From: Thiovibrio sp964588325
GTDB lineage: Bacteria; Desulfobacterota; Desulfobulbia; Desulfobulbales; Desulfurivibrionaceae
NCBI GenBank assembly: GCA_964588325.1
Contig: CAZPOR010000013.1
Span: 1 to 64,000, forward strand
Direction: 5' to 3'
Length of the DNA stretch: 64,000 nt
Both the position numbers and the translations under genes were made by a program. Below, piece by piece: positions 7,124 through 17,082 of the stretch. Within the stretch, counting starts at the first letter, position 1. Each line of letters starts with the position of its first letter. The notes under the pieces are model-generated. The model was not told the origin of the DNA and searched no databases. It saw nothing but the letters and a program-made list of their open reading frames with translations.

Positions 7124-10051
7124 TTACCCCTGCAGCAGGCTCAGAACGTTCTGGCTGCTGGCATTGGCCTGGGCCATGGCAAAGGAGCCGGCCTGGTTGA
7201 GGATCTGCATCTTGCTGAAGTTAGCCGCTTCCTCGGCGAAGTCAACGTCGCGGATGGAGGATTCCGCCGCGGAGATATTGACCTTGGTGGCCGAGAGGTT
7301 GGCGATGGTGGAGGTTAACTGGTTCTGTACGGAACCGAGGTCGGCACGCACCTTGTCCAGATCCTTCAGGGCCGAGTCGGCAACCGAGATGCCGATCTGA
7401 GCGCCTTCCTGGGTGAGGACGTTGACCTCGGAAAGCCTGGTCATGGTGGATGAGCCAACAGAGCCGATGGCAGCGCCACTGCCGCTGGTATTGGCGGCCA
7501 GGGTGGTGCCGGCGGCCAGGATCGAGCCGCCCTTGACATCCTGGGCATTGGTCATGGTGGCGTCACTGGCCAGGGTGACCGCCCGGTCCAGAGTGGCGCC
7601 GGCGGCATAGGTGGCGCCGTCGGTGCCGGTGATGTCGTTAGTCAGCACGGTACCCACCGCAAAGACACTGCCCGCCTTGACCACGGAGTCGGCCGCCAGG
7701 TTCATGGTGGAACTGGCCAGGACGGTTTCCTGGTTCTTCAGGACGATATCCGCCCCGAAGGTGGAGCCGGTGTTCAGGGCCGAGTCGGCGCCGATCACGG
7801 ATCCCGTGCCGAGCGTTTGGGCATTGCTGAGGGTAGCGGCAGATGCCAGGACCACAGCGTCCTTTTCCGCCCTTGAACCATTGGCAAAAATACTATCCTG
7901 CTCAATATCCGAGCCGACGGCGAGTTGCATGGCCGCAGTCAGGGTAGCATCGGCAGCCAGGGTGATATTGACAATCGAGGCGACAGACTCGTTGCTCAGA
8001 ACCGAACCGGAGGCAATCGTTGCGGTGGCGGTGCCTTGCAGAACCATGTCGGCGCTCAATACCGCATCACCCATGAGGACAAAATCCTCACCAGCAGCAT
8101 AGGAGCCAGCGGCAAGAACCGTACCACTGTTGATGGTTGACCCAGCGCCTCCGGCCTTCAGGAGCATGTTCCCGCCACTGATCGTCATATCAGCATTGAG
8201 GGTGATGTTGTCATCATTAACCTGGGTGCCGGTCTTAAGGGTGGAAAGGGTAGCGAATTCAGTACCAGCTGTGGCAACCAAAATGGTCCCGCCCGAGAGA
8301 GTGAAGCCCGAACTCAATGTTCCGGTTGCGCCACCGGATACATCCAGCACGAAACCACCACCACCAGCGGTATACGTACCAGAGCCAAGATTTGCGATAG
8401 CGTTCTGGATGTCTGCCTCGGAGGAGAAAACCGTTCCTTCAGCAAGTATAGAACCCGTGGTAAAAATAGAACCGTTCCCTACGGTTCCCTCATTGGCAGC
8501 AAAAGTTACTGTGCCGGTGGCAACCAGCGAACCGACAATACTGGTCCCGGAGGCAATAACAGAAGAAGCTTCCAAAATACTTCCATTACCAAGGGTAACG
8601 TCCCCCGACGTGACAAGACCGCTGATCGTCATATTTGAGGTGAAAGTTGTACCGGAACCGATCACCGAGCCACTCTGAAGCTTGGACCCTTCTGCAGCTG
8701 TCAGTGTGCCGTTGTTCAGCGTAGTTGCCGTCACGGTCACATCCGAGGTGATGGAAGTGGTGGCGGCGAGAACCGTACCGGAAATAAGGGTAGAACCAGC
8801 GCCAACGGTGGTAGCCCCTTGGGTGGTAAACGTATCCACCCTGAGGCTGTTACTGATCGCGGTACCGGAAGCAAGGGTGGTTCCGGCACCCAAGATAGAC
8901 CCGGCAGAAATAGAGGAAGACGAAGTGGTTGCGGAGGTAGCCGCATTCACCTCAACGGGATTGACCGTGGCCACCGCCAAACCGGCGGAACCGGAGTTGG
9001 AAACCTGGACCTCGGAGGCGCCGGTCTGGGTCAGGGTGATATGGCCCAGGGTGCTCATGTCGGTCTGGCCCAGCACCGCGTTGACGCCGGTGTTGGTGCC
9101 GTTGGTGATGCTGGTGGCGGTAAGCTGGATGGCCCGGCCGTCAACCGAGGTCAGGGTCAGCTTGCCGGCCGCGTCGGTACTGGCGTAGACGCCGTGCTCG
9201 GAGGTCTTCTGGTTGATCGACTTGACCAGGGAGCCGTCGGCGTCGTTGTTCACCACGCTGACCTGACCGATGGTGATCCCGTTGATCTTGAAGTCATTGT
9301 CGGTGGCGCCGGAAGCCACCGCCGCATCGGTGGTGGAGCGCACCACGGCGTTGGCGGAAACACCCAGGACGTCGGAGAGCTTGTTGATCGCGTCGGCCAC
9401 CGCGCCGAGACTGTTTTCCCGATTGTTGTTGTAGGCAATCTCAATGCTGTTGAGATTGAAGGTGGCATCCTGGATGTTGCTGTAGAAAGAAAGCTCGGCG
9501 GTGCCGGTGCTGCCGAAGGTAAGGGTCGAGTTGGTAATATGACCGATCTTGGTCGATTCCGAGGACGCAATGGAGATGCCCACCGTTTCCTGGGAATAGG
9601 CGCCGATCTGGAACGCCTTGTTGGTGAAGTTGCCGGAAAGCAGCTTCTGGCCGTTGAAGGCGGTGGTCTTGGCGATGATGTCCAGTTCTTCCAGCAGCTT
9701 GTTGATGTCGGATTGGATCGCCTTGCGGGAATCAGTGGTCTGGCCGTCCTGAGCCGCCTGGATCGCCTTGGTCTTGATGGTATTGACGATATTGATGGAC
9801 TCGTCCAGGGCGCCGTCAGCGGTCTGCACCATGGAGATACCGTCGTTGGCGTTTCGGATCGCCTGACCAAGGCCAAGGGACTGAGACTTCAGGGCGTCAG
9901 CAATGGCCATGCCCGAAGCGTCGTCCGCGGCCTTGTTGATCCGCAGGCCGGATGAAAGTTTTTCAAGGGATGCCGACAGCCCGTTGTCATTCTTGATCAT
10001 GTTCTTATGGGCCGTCATTGCCGCGATGTTGGTGTTGATTCTTAATGCCAT
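7124..10051 (-). CDS. fliC: giant flagellin with repetitive central domain
   Basis: Structural subunit of the flagellar filament. At 975 residues it is roughly twice the usual flagellin length. Residues 1-180 are a normal D0/D1 region (MALRINTNIAAM start, LSSGLRINKAADDASG), and residues 885-975 are the matching C-terminal D1/D0 (final LLQG). Between about 370 and 870 lies a Gly/Ser/Thr/Ala-rich repeat region with recurring GS-I/V-x-x-GT steps every 15-25 residues, reminiscent of beta-solenoid passenger domains. This surface domain would project from the filament and offers many Ser/Thr for O-glycosylation. Ribosome site GGAGG precedes the start. Maf and the pseudaminic acid genes lie directly upstream. 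Confidence 0.95.
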   Translation of the reverse strand: MALRINTNIAAMTAHKNMIKNDNGLSASLEKLSSGLRINKAADDASGMAIADALKSQSLGLGQAIRNANDGISMVQTADGALDESINIVNTIKTKAIQAAQDGQTTDSRKAIQSDINKLLEELDIIAKTTAFNGQKLLSGNFTNKAFQIGAYSQETVGISIASSESTKIGHITNSTLTFGSTGTAELSFYSNIQDATFNLNSIEIAYNNNRENSLGAVADAINKLSDVLGVSANAVVRSTTDAAVASGATDNDFKINGITIGQVSVVNNDADGSLVKSINQKTSEHGVYASTDAAGKLTLTSVDGRAIQLTATSITNGTNTGVNAVLGQTDMSTLGHITLTQTGASEVQVSNSGSAGLAVATVNPVEVNAATSATTSSSSISAGSILGAGTTLASGTAISNSLRVDTFTTQGATTVGAGSTLISGTVLAATTSITSDVTVTATTLNNGTLTAAEGSKLQSGSVIGSGTTFTSNMTISGLVTSGDVTLGNGSILEASSVIASGTSIVGSLVATGTVTFAANEGTVGNGSIFTTGSILAEGTVFSSEADIQNAIANLGSGTYTAGGGGFVLDVSGGATGTLSSGFTLSGGTILVATAGTEFATLSTLKTGTQVNDDNITLNADMTISGGNMLLKAGGAGSTINSGTVLAAGSYAAGEDFVLMGDAVLSADMVLQGTATATIASGSVLSNESVASIVNITLAADATLTAAMQLAVGSDIEQDSIFANGSRAEKDAVVLASAATLSNAQTLGTGSVIGADSALNTGSTFGADIVLKNQETVLASSTMNLAADSVVKAGSVFAVGTVLTNDITGTDGATYAAGATLDRAVTLASDATMTNAQDVKGGSILAAGTTLAANTSGSGAAIGSVGSSTMTRLSEVNVLTQEGAQIGISVADSALKDLDKVRADLGSVQNQLTSTIANLSATKVNISAAESSIRDVDFAEEAANFSKMQILNQAGSFAMAQANASSQNVLSLLQG

Positions 10052-10375
10052 GGTTATATCCTCCGTCCATGTTGTGTGTTGTTCCGGAAAGAATCCTTTC
10101 TTCCCGCCTTGTTGCCTGGCTGATCACTACGCCAATTGAAAAATTCCTCTTTCGTTAAGTCCCGTGTCGGCGCCACCTCCTGGAATAGGTTAGTTGTGAA
10201 TCAACAAACGGCCGAACAAAAAAACGCCGACCTGGCTCCACTCCTTTTCACACAACGTATCGGCCTCACCCCGCAGGGCTTGAATTTTTTTGTGCATGCA
10301 TCATATAAAAAAAGCGGCCCAAGGGAACACAACCTCCCCTCGGGCCGCCGCTGAAATAAAACGCCGTTTTATTGC
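10052..10375. other. intergenic region upstream of fliC
   Basis: Contains the fliC leader with a GGAGG ribosome site, and the terminator of the maf gene at 10307-10348. A flagellar sigma28 promoter is expected here but I could not identify one with correct spacing. No gene is seen. Confidence 0.5.
10307..10348 (-). terminator. terminator after maf
   Basis: Minus-strand hairpin with outer arms GCGGCCC (10314-10320) and GGGCCGC (10342-10348) and further pairing of AAGGG with TCCCC inside, followed by a T-run (A at 10307-10313). It separates the glycosylation operon from fliC, so fliC is transcribed on its own. Confidence 0.85.
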
Positions 10376-13228
10376 TCAGTCGAGAAGCGCCTTGAATTGC
10401 CGGTATGCTTCATGGGCCGCTTCGTGCTGGTCAAGGGCCAAATAACAGTCGCCCATTTTCTTCACAAGATAATCCCGTTCAGGCATGGCCGTGTAGCATT
10501 TCTCGTAAGCCACCAAAGCATCCGAAGTCTGCCCTCCGGCAGCAAGCAAATCGCCGAGCTCTTCCCAGCAACCAGCCAAGGATTGATCCAATTCCACGGC
10601 CCGATTCAGGGCGGCCACGCCCACGTCAAACAAGCCGGAATTGAAAGAGGCTTCAAAAATGGCGACTTGAATTTTGGCATCATTGGGGGCCAAGGCCGCC
10701 GCCTTTTCATAGTTTGCCAAGGCCTCGGCATATTCTTCTCTTTTGAAAAATGCCTGCCCAAGAAAAAAGAAAAGGGATGCTTTGGCAACCGGAGCCATCA
10801 AGCCATCCAGGTTGGGATTACAGAGCAATTCACTCCCCATAAGTTCCAGGGCCGGCTGTGCATCATGCAATCCATCTTGGCCGGGCTCTGCTTCCGGCAA
10901 AGAGAGGAGCCTGTCGACCTCGGCATTGACGGCTTGGCACAATTGCGGGTGATCTTTGGCATAACGCAAGGCTTTCAACAACATGCGCAAGGAAACCAAC
11001 CGGTCATTGCGTTGCCATTCCCGATAGAAACCAAAATACCGGTCGGCAAGTTCCATCCGGCAGGTCTTGATCCGCCCCGTCCAGGATGGATCAAGACTGA
11101 CGGCCTGGGCAAAATGCTTTTCCATGCCAACAAAATTGGCGCGATGGGCCGCAATGACACCCCGGTAGAAGCAAAACCCCGCCGAGTCGCCCCTGCCCGG
11201 ACAATGGGCCGCGATGGCGTTCTCCAGGAGAATGTGGTCGCCACTGGCGGAATACAACTCCAGTAATTCCATGATGGTTTCCTGGTCGCCATCCTTCTGC
11301 TTGAAGATTTTTTTGAACAAAAAAAGATCGCGCTGGAGATGGTTGTGCAGCTCTTTTAACTGCTTGGCAAAAGGCGCCATTACCTGGCGCCGGAAGCGGC
11401 TGATCTGGACAAAACGGTCAATCGCTTTGTCCAGCCAGTCAAGATAACGGTCGGGATCATCGGCAAGTTGGGTGATTTCATGTTTCAGTCGTTCGCTTAG
11501 GCACAAACCTGACATGGTGGCCTCATCCAACAAGGACCAGATCTTGGCCTTGTCCAACTTGGCATTGAGCGCATCCAGCGCCATAAATTGCCGCTGCAAC
11601 GAAACCGGCAGGGTTTCAAATTTCCGGCAGCCAACCTGCTGTTTTTTTAGCTGGCCGATCTCTCTGGAAAGCTTTAACGCCAACTCGTCCAGACTGGCCA
11701 GATCCTTTTCCACCACGGCAATATCTTTCAGTTGGCGAGCAAATTCAGCGATCAATCGCCGAGAATCAGGCAGCGGATTTTTTTGTTCGGCCTGCCGAAC
11801 AGTGGCTGCCACATCCACCTTCTCTCCGCAATAGCGTGCCAATACCGCCTGTAACGGCAACTCTTCAGCCCCCTCAAGCCGTGCGCCACCCTCGGTGGCG
11901 TTAATAAAGTGCCGGTCTTTGATCACGGCCATGGATTGTTCAAAATGGTGCTTGAACCCGAGATAGGCTCGATAGGTCGGAACCTTGCCGCCGCCGTAAC
12001 CATCAACCCACATGATCTCTCCGCGATCCTGAAGCGATTTCAACTCATCCCTGCCGGTCAAAGCAGTGTGGAGAGCATGACTTTCCTCGGCGCTGAAGGC
12101 CAGATCCTGACCGACAAAAACAATGGGCGAACAGCCAAGCAGATAGGCGGCGGTAAAATTCAGTTGCGCCACGGTGCCGGCCCCGGTGGTGAGAATTTTT
12201 CCGCCCAGGAGGTTGTTGAGCCATTTCTCCATGTTTTTGGCGGTAAATGACCAGTACACCTGCCGGGCCGGAAAATTTTTCGTCACCGCCGGGGTGAGCC
12301 AGGAAGAGCAGATCAAGGAAGTTCCCTTCGCCTCTTCCGCCACCTCAACAATTTTTTCCAGGGTGATATCCTGCATGTCGATGCAGGAAGTAAAATCCGG
12401 CGTTACTCCGTGGGCCAGCAACGCCGGAAGCACCGTATCCGCAGCGATAATTACCGACCTTCCCTTGGCCTGAGATAACAAATGGATGTTCTTATTCAGC
12501 GAGGGGCCACCGGCTACGATAATGGCAGGCACGCCGACAAAGGCGTCCTTGAGATGTTCAAGCAATTGTTGGTGATGAATGACGCTCAGGTTTTTCAGTC
12601 GATTTTCAATGAACTTGCCGCCATATGCGGTCGTTGTATTGCCACCGACATTGTAGGCATTGCCATGTTTGTATATCTCATCATGCAAATTCGTATAAAT
12701 TTCCGGGGAGATTCGGAAGCACGGGGTATGCTTGAGAATATACAGGCTTTCCAACTGAAGGGCACGGGACATGGGCGCGAACGACGCCGGAACATTAATA
12801 TTATGACCGACGGCGATGGTGACTCGACGGTCGAGAAACAGCTCTGTTAAATCCAGAGCATGGAGGGCTTGAAGAAAGAGGCCGATTTCAGGCTCCAGAA
12901 TCAATACATGACGCAGGTGGGGTCGGCTGGCCAGCATGGCAGGCGGCGTATAGCCCAGGCCCATGCCAATGAATACCGCCACCCCGGTGGCGTTCTCCGG
13001 CACCAGATTGTAATAGCCGGCCAACTCTGAAAGAGGGGCCTCGGGATCATGCAACAGGACCTCCTCGCCGTCTTCCTTACGGACCAGCAGGTTCGGTTTG
13101 CCGTCTTCGGCGGGTTGCAATTCACCCAGCGGTTTTCCAGTATACTCATGCACGGCCTGCCAGACCTTTGAGTGATGCGCCTGCAACAGGATAAGATTTT
13201 CCGGAAAATAATCATACGGTTGGTTCAT
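10376..13228 (-). CDS. maf: Maf-type flagellin glycosyltransferase with TPR tail
   Basis: Motility accessory factors transfer nonulosonic acids such as pseudaminic acid from CMP donors to Ser/Thr of flagellin in the cytoplasm before export. This 950-residue protein has the DUF115 (6-HMP-pyrophosphokinase-like) core at about residues 200-450, with the motif AGGPSLNKNI near 220 and ADTVLPALLAHGVTPDF following it. The last 140 residues form tetratricopeptide repeats (QAFFKREEYAEALANYEKA and following), which may bind flagellin or chaperones. It is the last gene before fliC and follows the full CMP-pseudaminic acid pathway. Assignment as flagellin glycosyltransferase is strong by family and context. 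Confidence 0.9.
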   Translation of the reverse strand: MNQPYDYFPENLILLQAHHSKVWQAVHEYTGKPLGELQPAEDGKPNLLVRKEDGEEVLLHDPEAPLSELAGYYNLVPENATGVAVFIGMGLGYTPPAMLASRPHLRHVLILEPEIGLFLQALHALDLTELFLDRRVTIAVGHNINVPASFAPMSRALQLESLYILKHTPCFRISPEIYTNLHDEIYKHGNAYNVGGNTTTAYGGKFIENRLKNLSVIHHQQLLEHLKDAFVGVPAIIVAGGPSLNKNIHLLSQAKGRSVIIAADTVLPALLAHGVTPDFTSCIDMQDITLEKIVEVAEEAKGTSLICSSWLTPAVTKNFPARQVYWSFTAKNMEKWLNNLLGGKILTTGAGTVAQLNFTAAYLLGCSPIVFVGQDLAFSAEESHALHTALTGRDELKSLQDRGEIMWVDGYGGGKVPTYRAYLGFKHHFEQSMAVIKDRHFINATEGGARLEGAEELPLQAVLARYCGEKVDVAATVRQAEQKNPLPDSRRLIAEFARQLKDIAVVEKDLASLDELALKLSREIGQLKKQQVGCRKFETLPVSLQRQFMALDALNAKLDKAKIWSLLDEATMSGLCLSERLKHEITQLADDPDRYLDWLDKAIDRFVQISRFRRQVMAPFAKQLKELHNHLQRDLFLFKKIFKQKDGDQETIMELLELYSASGDHILLENAIAAHCPGRGDSAGFCFYRGVIAAHRANFVGMEKHFAQAVSLDPSWTGRIKTCRMELADRYFGFYREWQRNDRLVSLRMLLKALRYAKDHPQLCQAVNAEVDRLLSLPEAEPGQDGLHDAQPALELMGSELLCNPNLDGLMAPVAKASLFFFLGQAFFKREEYAEALANYEKAAALAPNDAKIQVAIFEASFNSGLFDVGVAALNRAVELDQSLAGCWEELGDLLAAGGQTSDALVAYEKCYTAMPERDYLVKKMGDCYLALDQHEAAHEAYRQFKALLD

Positions 13229-13249
13229 CGTGATCCCTCTGCGAGGTTT

Positions 13250-13885
13250 TCAGACTTTTTCAAACAACCACCAGTTGAGATCATCGAATATCTCAAATTC
13301 CCGCTGCCACAAAAAACCGTAATCAACCACCTTGAGTTGTGGGTGGCGATCAAGGTAAAACGACCCGAAATCCCGCTTGAAGAGCAGACCGTCCTGGTCA
13401 TGGTAGGGTTTCTCCTCCGGAGTATGGGAAAAGTATTCGCTACAGAGGACATACCGCTTCGAGACCCGGACGATTTCATCGGTGATCGGCCCCAGGTCGT
13501 CCGGAGCTATATGGATCAGCACCCCATTGGTGAAAACAAGATCCACCGAGGCATCGGCCAGGGGGAGCTGAAAGCCGCTGCAATTCCAGGCTTTGGCCAG
13601 ATTGATCTTGTGGGTCAACAGCCGACCATAGGCCTTCTTGTTCGGTTCTACCGCATGCAGTCGCACCTTGCCGCCAAAGAGGGCATCAATAAAAACCAGA
13701 TTGAGGCCGATATTGCTACCCACCTCCAAAATCGAATCCAGCGTTAGGCCGCCGATCATCCGGCGGAAGGACTCAACCCCGGGCGCAATTTTCCATTCGG
13801 CAAAATCGTTGCGTCCCACATAGTCGTTGCCGAATTGCGAGCCCCATTCACCCAACTGTTTTGTAGTTTTGCTCCGTTGCACCAT
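13250..13885 (-). CDS. pseudaminic acid biosynthesis-associated methyltransferase
   Basis: A class I S-adenosylmethionine-dependent methyltransferase of 211 residues. The SAM-binding motif is LEVGSNIGLN near residue 54, and the acidic loop AVEPNKK follows. The N-terminus (QLGEWGSQFGNDYVGRN) and overall length match the family of small methylases found in pseudaminic acid clusters (TIGR03587 type). It probably methylates the nonulosonic acid or its acetamidino group, but the acceptor is not known. It lies between maf and another methyltransferase gene in the same orientation with short gaps, so it is probably part of the same operon. Confidence 0.85.
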   Translation of the reverse strand: MVQRSKTTKQLGEWGSQFGNDYVGRNDFAEWKIAPGVESFRRMIGGLTLDSILEVGSNIGLNLVFIDALFGGKVRLHAVEPNKKAYGRLLTHKINLAKAWNCSGFQLPLADASVDLVFTNGVLIHIAPDDLGPITDEIVRVSKRYVLCSEYFSHTPEEKPYHDQDGLLFKRDFGSFYLDRHPQLKVVDYGFLWQREFEIFDDLNWWLFEKV

Positions 13886-13930
13886 ATCCTCCCCTTTCGA
13901 TAACCAAATTATTCCCCATTACTCGGACGA

Positions 13931-14968
13931 TTATTCAGCTTTTTTCCGAGCCACCAGCCACAGGTGGGAAGACAATTGATGATCCGCCAGAAATTGCTGA
14001 AAATCGCCGCCCAGGCGTTCCCACTCATCCACCAGAACCCGCTGCAGAAAAGGCTGCCCGGCAACATCGTATTCGCCTCTGACGATGGCATCGTGAACAA
14101 ACTCGGCATCCAGTCTTCCGGGCGTACTCACTTCCAAAACTTCAAACCCGCAGCTCTGAACCAGCAGGCCGAGTGAATACGGATTGAACAGATTTACATG
14201 TTCCGCATCCACCGCCTTAGAGCCTGGCCCCAGGACAGCGACATCAAAGCCCTGGCCGTTAGGACAGGAAAGGACCAACAGCCCCCCGGGCCGCATAATC
14301 CTATGAAGCCCGGCAAGAATCCGGGAGGGCTGAAAGAGATGCTCAATCACCTCGAAGGCGACCACCACATCCGCACCTGCAATCTCTTCTTCCGCCAGAT
14401 CCTCCACTCTTTTCTCAAACACCTCAACTCCGCGTCGCCGACAGGCCGCCGCAAGCTCTGGAGTCGGCTCCACTGCCACAATCCGGGCAAAGGCCTGCTG
14501 CTCGACGGCCAAGGAAGAAAAAGTACCGAAGCCGGGACCAATCTCGACCAAGGTGCCCCGGTCAACATCGAATCGCTCACAGCAGGCAAGTACCCGCTCC
14601 AGCCAGGGCTTATGAATCTTCTCCCGTCTGGCTGCCTCTGAGGCGGGAAAGATATGCTCTGCCCAATAAGCGTAGTTTTCGGAGTTGCGGTAATAGTCGG
14701 CCATCACTTGCTCAGATGGTCGAGGCGACATATACAGCGTCGCGCAAGAGTCACATTCTATAAAGGTAAAACCGTATTTCTCAAATGCCGTTTGGCCTTG
14801 GACACCGCCGCAGGCTGGACAATCAACCCCGACAAACTCGGCGCTTCGTTGGCGCAACCGCGCCACATCACGGGCAAAGGCCGCCTCTTGTTCGGCAAGC
14901 AACTCCGCCGGCCTTATTTCATTTTCGCTAAGTCTCACTGCTGTTACTTCCGTCGCAATCTTGGTCAT
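13931..14968 (-). CDS. class I SAM methyltransferase with N-terminal zinc ribbon
   Basis: The start at 14968 (MTKIATEVTA) lies just 5 bases after the previous stop and has an AAGGA ribosome site. The 345-residue protein begins with a CPACGG...CDSCAT four-cysteine zinc ribbon at about residues 50-80, then a Rossmann methyltransferase domain with the SAM motif VEIGPGFGTF and the DVVVAFEVIEHL motif IV. This two-part layout is common among sugar C- or N-methyltransferases of surface glycan loci. Its place in the glycosylation operon suggests it decorates the flagellar sugar; the substrate is not established. Confidence 0.8.
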   Translation of the reverse strand: MTKIATEVTAVRLSENEIRPAELLAEQEAAFARDVARLRQRSAEFVGVDCPACGGVQGQTAFEKYGFTFIECDSCATLYMSPRPSEQVMADYYRNSENYAYWAEHIFPASEAARREKIHKPWLERVLACCERFDVDRGTLVEIGPGFGTFSSLAVEQQAFARIVAVEPTPELAAACRRRGVEVFEKRVEDLAEEEIAGADVVVAFEVIEHLFQPSRILAGLHRIMRPGGLLVLSCPNGQGFDVAVLGPGSKAVDAEHVNLFNPYSLGLLVQSCGFEVLEVSTPGRLDAEFVHDAIVRGEYDVAGQPFLQRVLVDEWERLGGDFQQFLADHQLSSHLWLVARKKAE

Positions 14969-14973
14969 CTCGT

Positions 14974-17082
14974 TTATCCTTGCTGCAATTTCTGCCGCCG
15001 CCAGCAACCATTTTCCATGGTCCACACCCGTGGATCCCGGAAGGTGTCGGCAATCCGGTCAAACTCATCTTCGCTCATACTAACATACGCAAGCCAACGC
15101 TGAAGATCTCTTGGTTTCACCGGATCGTATTGGTTTACCAGATCGATCGCCTTGTCACGGTCCAGCAGACCCGCCCGGATATCCTTGCAGGCATGATCGG
15201 TACAGCGGCCATAGCCGAACTTGATATACTTCAGATAATCATGCACGCCGTTTTCGTGCATATCGTCGAGATTGGACATGGTGCGGTAGGTGCGGTCAAA
15301 GGGCTCTCTGCTCACTTCAAAGCCGTACCGGTCAACCACCAGTTTGATATGTTCATTTGCTTCCCAGGGCAGATAATTGCCGAGGAAGATGCCCCGCAAA
15401 CCCAGGTCAAAAATCTGCTGGTCGGTCGGATATTGCCAGGGGATGAAATTCTGTTCGTTCAATCCCTCCCGGCCGGCAAAATAGGTCCATTCATAGCCCC
15501 GGGCATAATGCTCCAGCCGATTGCGGTATGAGACTTCGGGAAAATCATTCATGGAAAACTGCCCGCACAGATCCATATATCCATGCTCTCCATAAAACAC
15601 CAAAGGAATCCCATATTGGACCGCCACCCGCATCGGCGTCGTCATGATGCCGACGTGAGCATGCCAGTTCATGTCGCCCATGACAATAAAGCCAAGCAGG
15701 TTCAGTTTTTGCAGGACGTTAACGGATGGCGAAACCAACAGGTGATCGACGTCAAAGGCCTCCTTCATCCGCAACATGTTGCGCCAGCCAACCTCGGTCC
15801 AGTTGTTGCCGTTGTATGTCACCAGCAACGGATTAAGTTTCAGTTCATTTTTAATGACATGGGTCTGAAAATAACTGTCCTTGCCGCCGCTGACGGCAAT
15901 GACGCAATCATAGCGGGAACCGTCCCGGCAACGGTAACGTTCAACTATCTCCTTGAGCAGTTCCCAGCGTCGGCTCCATTCGGCTTGGGGAATGTGTTGT
16001 TTCATCTCCGCCATCCTACAGCCGGAACAAATGCCTTGCTCGTCAAACTCCATGGGTGCGGCGCTGATTCCCGGATACACGCATTTGGTGCACCACCGCA
16101 CTTCATGTGTTTTTGCCTGCGCCGCCGAATGAGTCGCCGGATAATCCGACGCCTGGGCTCGATCCAGGCGTGCTTTAATTCGGGCATCCTCTTTTTTTCG
16201 GTCATACAATGATTCGCGAGGCAAAAAACGGGATCCAAGCCCAACTGGCCGCATGGGCAGGCCGGCATCCAAGCAGGCCTGCTTGGCATGGGAATAGCTC
16301 AGTTCAAAGAAATGAAAAATATTGGCGGCAGCCATGGCCGACGCATGGCCCTGCTGGATTGCGGCCGGGAAATGCTCATACCGCCCGACACCGCCAAGCG
16401 CCACCACGGGAATGGAGACAGCCTCGCTGACCATGCTGATCAATTCCAGATCATAGCCAAGGCCAGAACCATCCAGGTCTATCGAATTCAACAAAATTTC
16501 CCCTGCTCCCAGACGCTCCACCTCCCGCGCCCATTCCTCAGGCTTGCGGCCTGTTGGCATCCGGCCCCCGTCGCCATAAACCTCATACCCTTCTGTTTGG
16601 CGGCGCACATCTATGGAGATGACGATACACTGGGTTCCGAATCGCCTGGATGCCTGAGCAATACAATCAGGATTCTGCAGAGCTGCCGTATTCAAGGTGA
16701 CTTTATCGGCCCCGGCCGCCAGCCGCACGGAGATGTCGTCCAGCGTTCGGATACGACCACCGAAGGTCAGCGGCATGAAACAGACCTCGGCAATGGCCCG
16801 AAGAACATCCAGCACCGATTTGCCTATGTAGTTCTGCTGGAGATCATCACGGCGCAAATCGTGAAAATCCTCATCCCGGCTAATGTCGAGAACAACCAGT
16901 TCATCGACATTCCAATGGGAAAATCTCGCCACGGTACTCATGGGATTGCCGATGGCCTGATGAACCTTGAAGAGTTGGCTCCGCATAATAAGGCCATGCT
17001 TAAGCAGGAGACACGGTATAAGTCGAGGGCGGACACCACCTGGGCGAAGGACACCATCGATTGCTTCGTGATTAGCTGGCAT
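14974..17082 (-). CDS. HisF-like cyclase fused to PseA-type amidotransferase
   Basis: A 702-residue fusion. Residues 20-265 are a HisF-type beta-barrel in which the catalytic Asp of true HisF (CLDVK) is replaced by Leu (CLLLK, residues 24-28), marking the sugar-amidation branch. Residues 325-702 are an N-acetyl sugar amidotransferase (PseA/WbpG/LegA type): CxxC zinc pair at about 327, PP-loop SGGKDS near 396. The pair should relay ammonia from HisH to an adenylated acetamido group, making an acetamidino sugar such as Pse5Ac7Am. The HisH gene ends 11 bases inside this one. An AAGGA ribosome site precedes the start. The fused layout is unusual; separate genes are the rule. Confidence 0.9.
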   Translation of the reverse strand: MPANHEAIDGVLRPGGVRPRLIPCLLLKHGLIMRSQLFKVHQAIGNPMSTVARFSHWNVDELVVLDISRDEDFHDLRRDDLQQNYIGKSVLDVLRAIAEVCFMPLTFGGRIRTLDDISVRLAAGADKVTLNTAALQNPDCIAQASRRFGTQCIVISIDVRRQTEGYEVYGDGGRMPTGRKPEEWAREVERLGAGEILLNSIDLDGSGLGYDLELISMVSEAVSIPVVALGGVGRYEHFPAAIQQGHASAMAAANIFHFFELSYSHAKQACLDAGLPMRPVGLGSRFLPRESLYDRKKEDARIKARLDRAQASDYPATHSAAQAKTHEVRWCTKCVYPGISAAPMEFDEQGICSGCRMAEMKQHIPQAEWSRRWELLKEIVERYRCRDGSRYDCVIAVSGGKDSYFQTHVIKNELKLNPLLVTYNGNNWTEVGWRNMLRMKEAFDVDHLLVSPSVNVLQKLNLLGFIVMGDMNWHAHVGIMTTPMRVAVQYGIPLVFYGEHGYMDLCGQFSMNDFPEVSYRNRLEHYARGYEWTYFAGREGLNEQNFIPWQYPTDQQIFDLGLRGIFLGNYLPWEANEHIKLVVDRYGFEVSREPFDRTYRTMSNLDDMHENGVHDYLKYIKFGYGRCTDHACKDIRAGLLDRDKAIDLVNQYDPVKPRDLQRWLAYVSMSEDEFDRIADTFRDPRVWTMENGCWRRQKLQQG

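Noticed and set aside
7413..9955. Several plus-strand open frames opposite the flagellin gene
   Set aside because: They arise from the biased Gly/Ser/Thr/Ala codons of the repeat region; no starts with ribosome sites and no known families.
10164..10200. Possible sigma28 promoter for fliC (GCCGACAC with upstream TAAC)
   Set aside because: The -10-like motif is only 6 of 8 and the distance to any TAAA-like -35 is about two bases too long.
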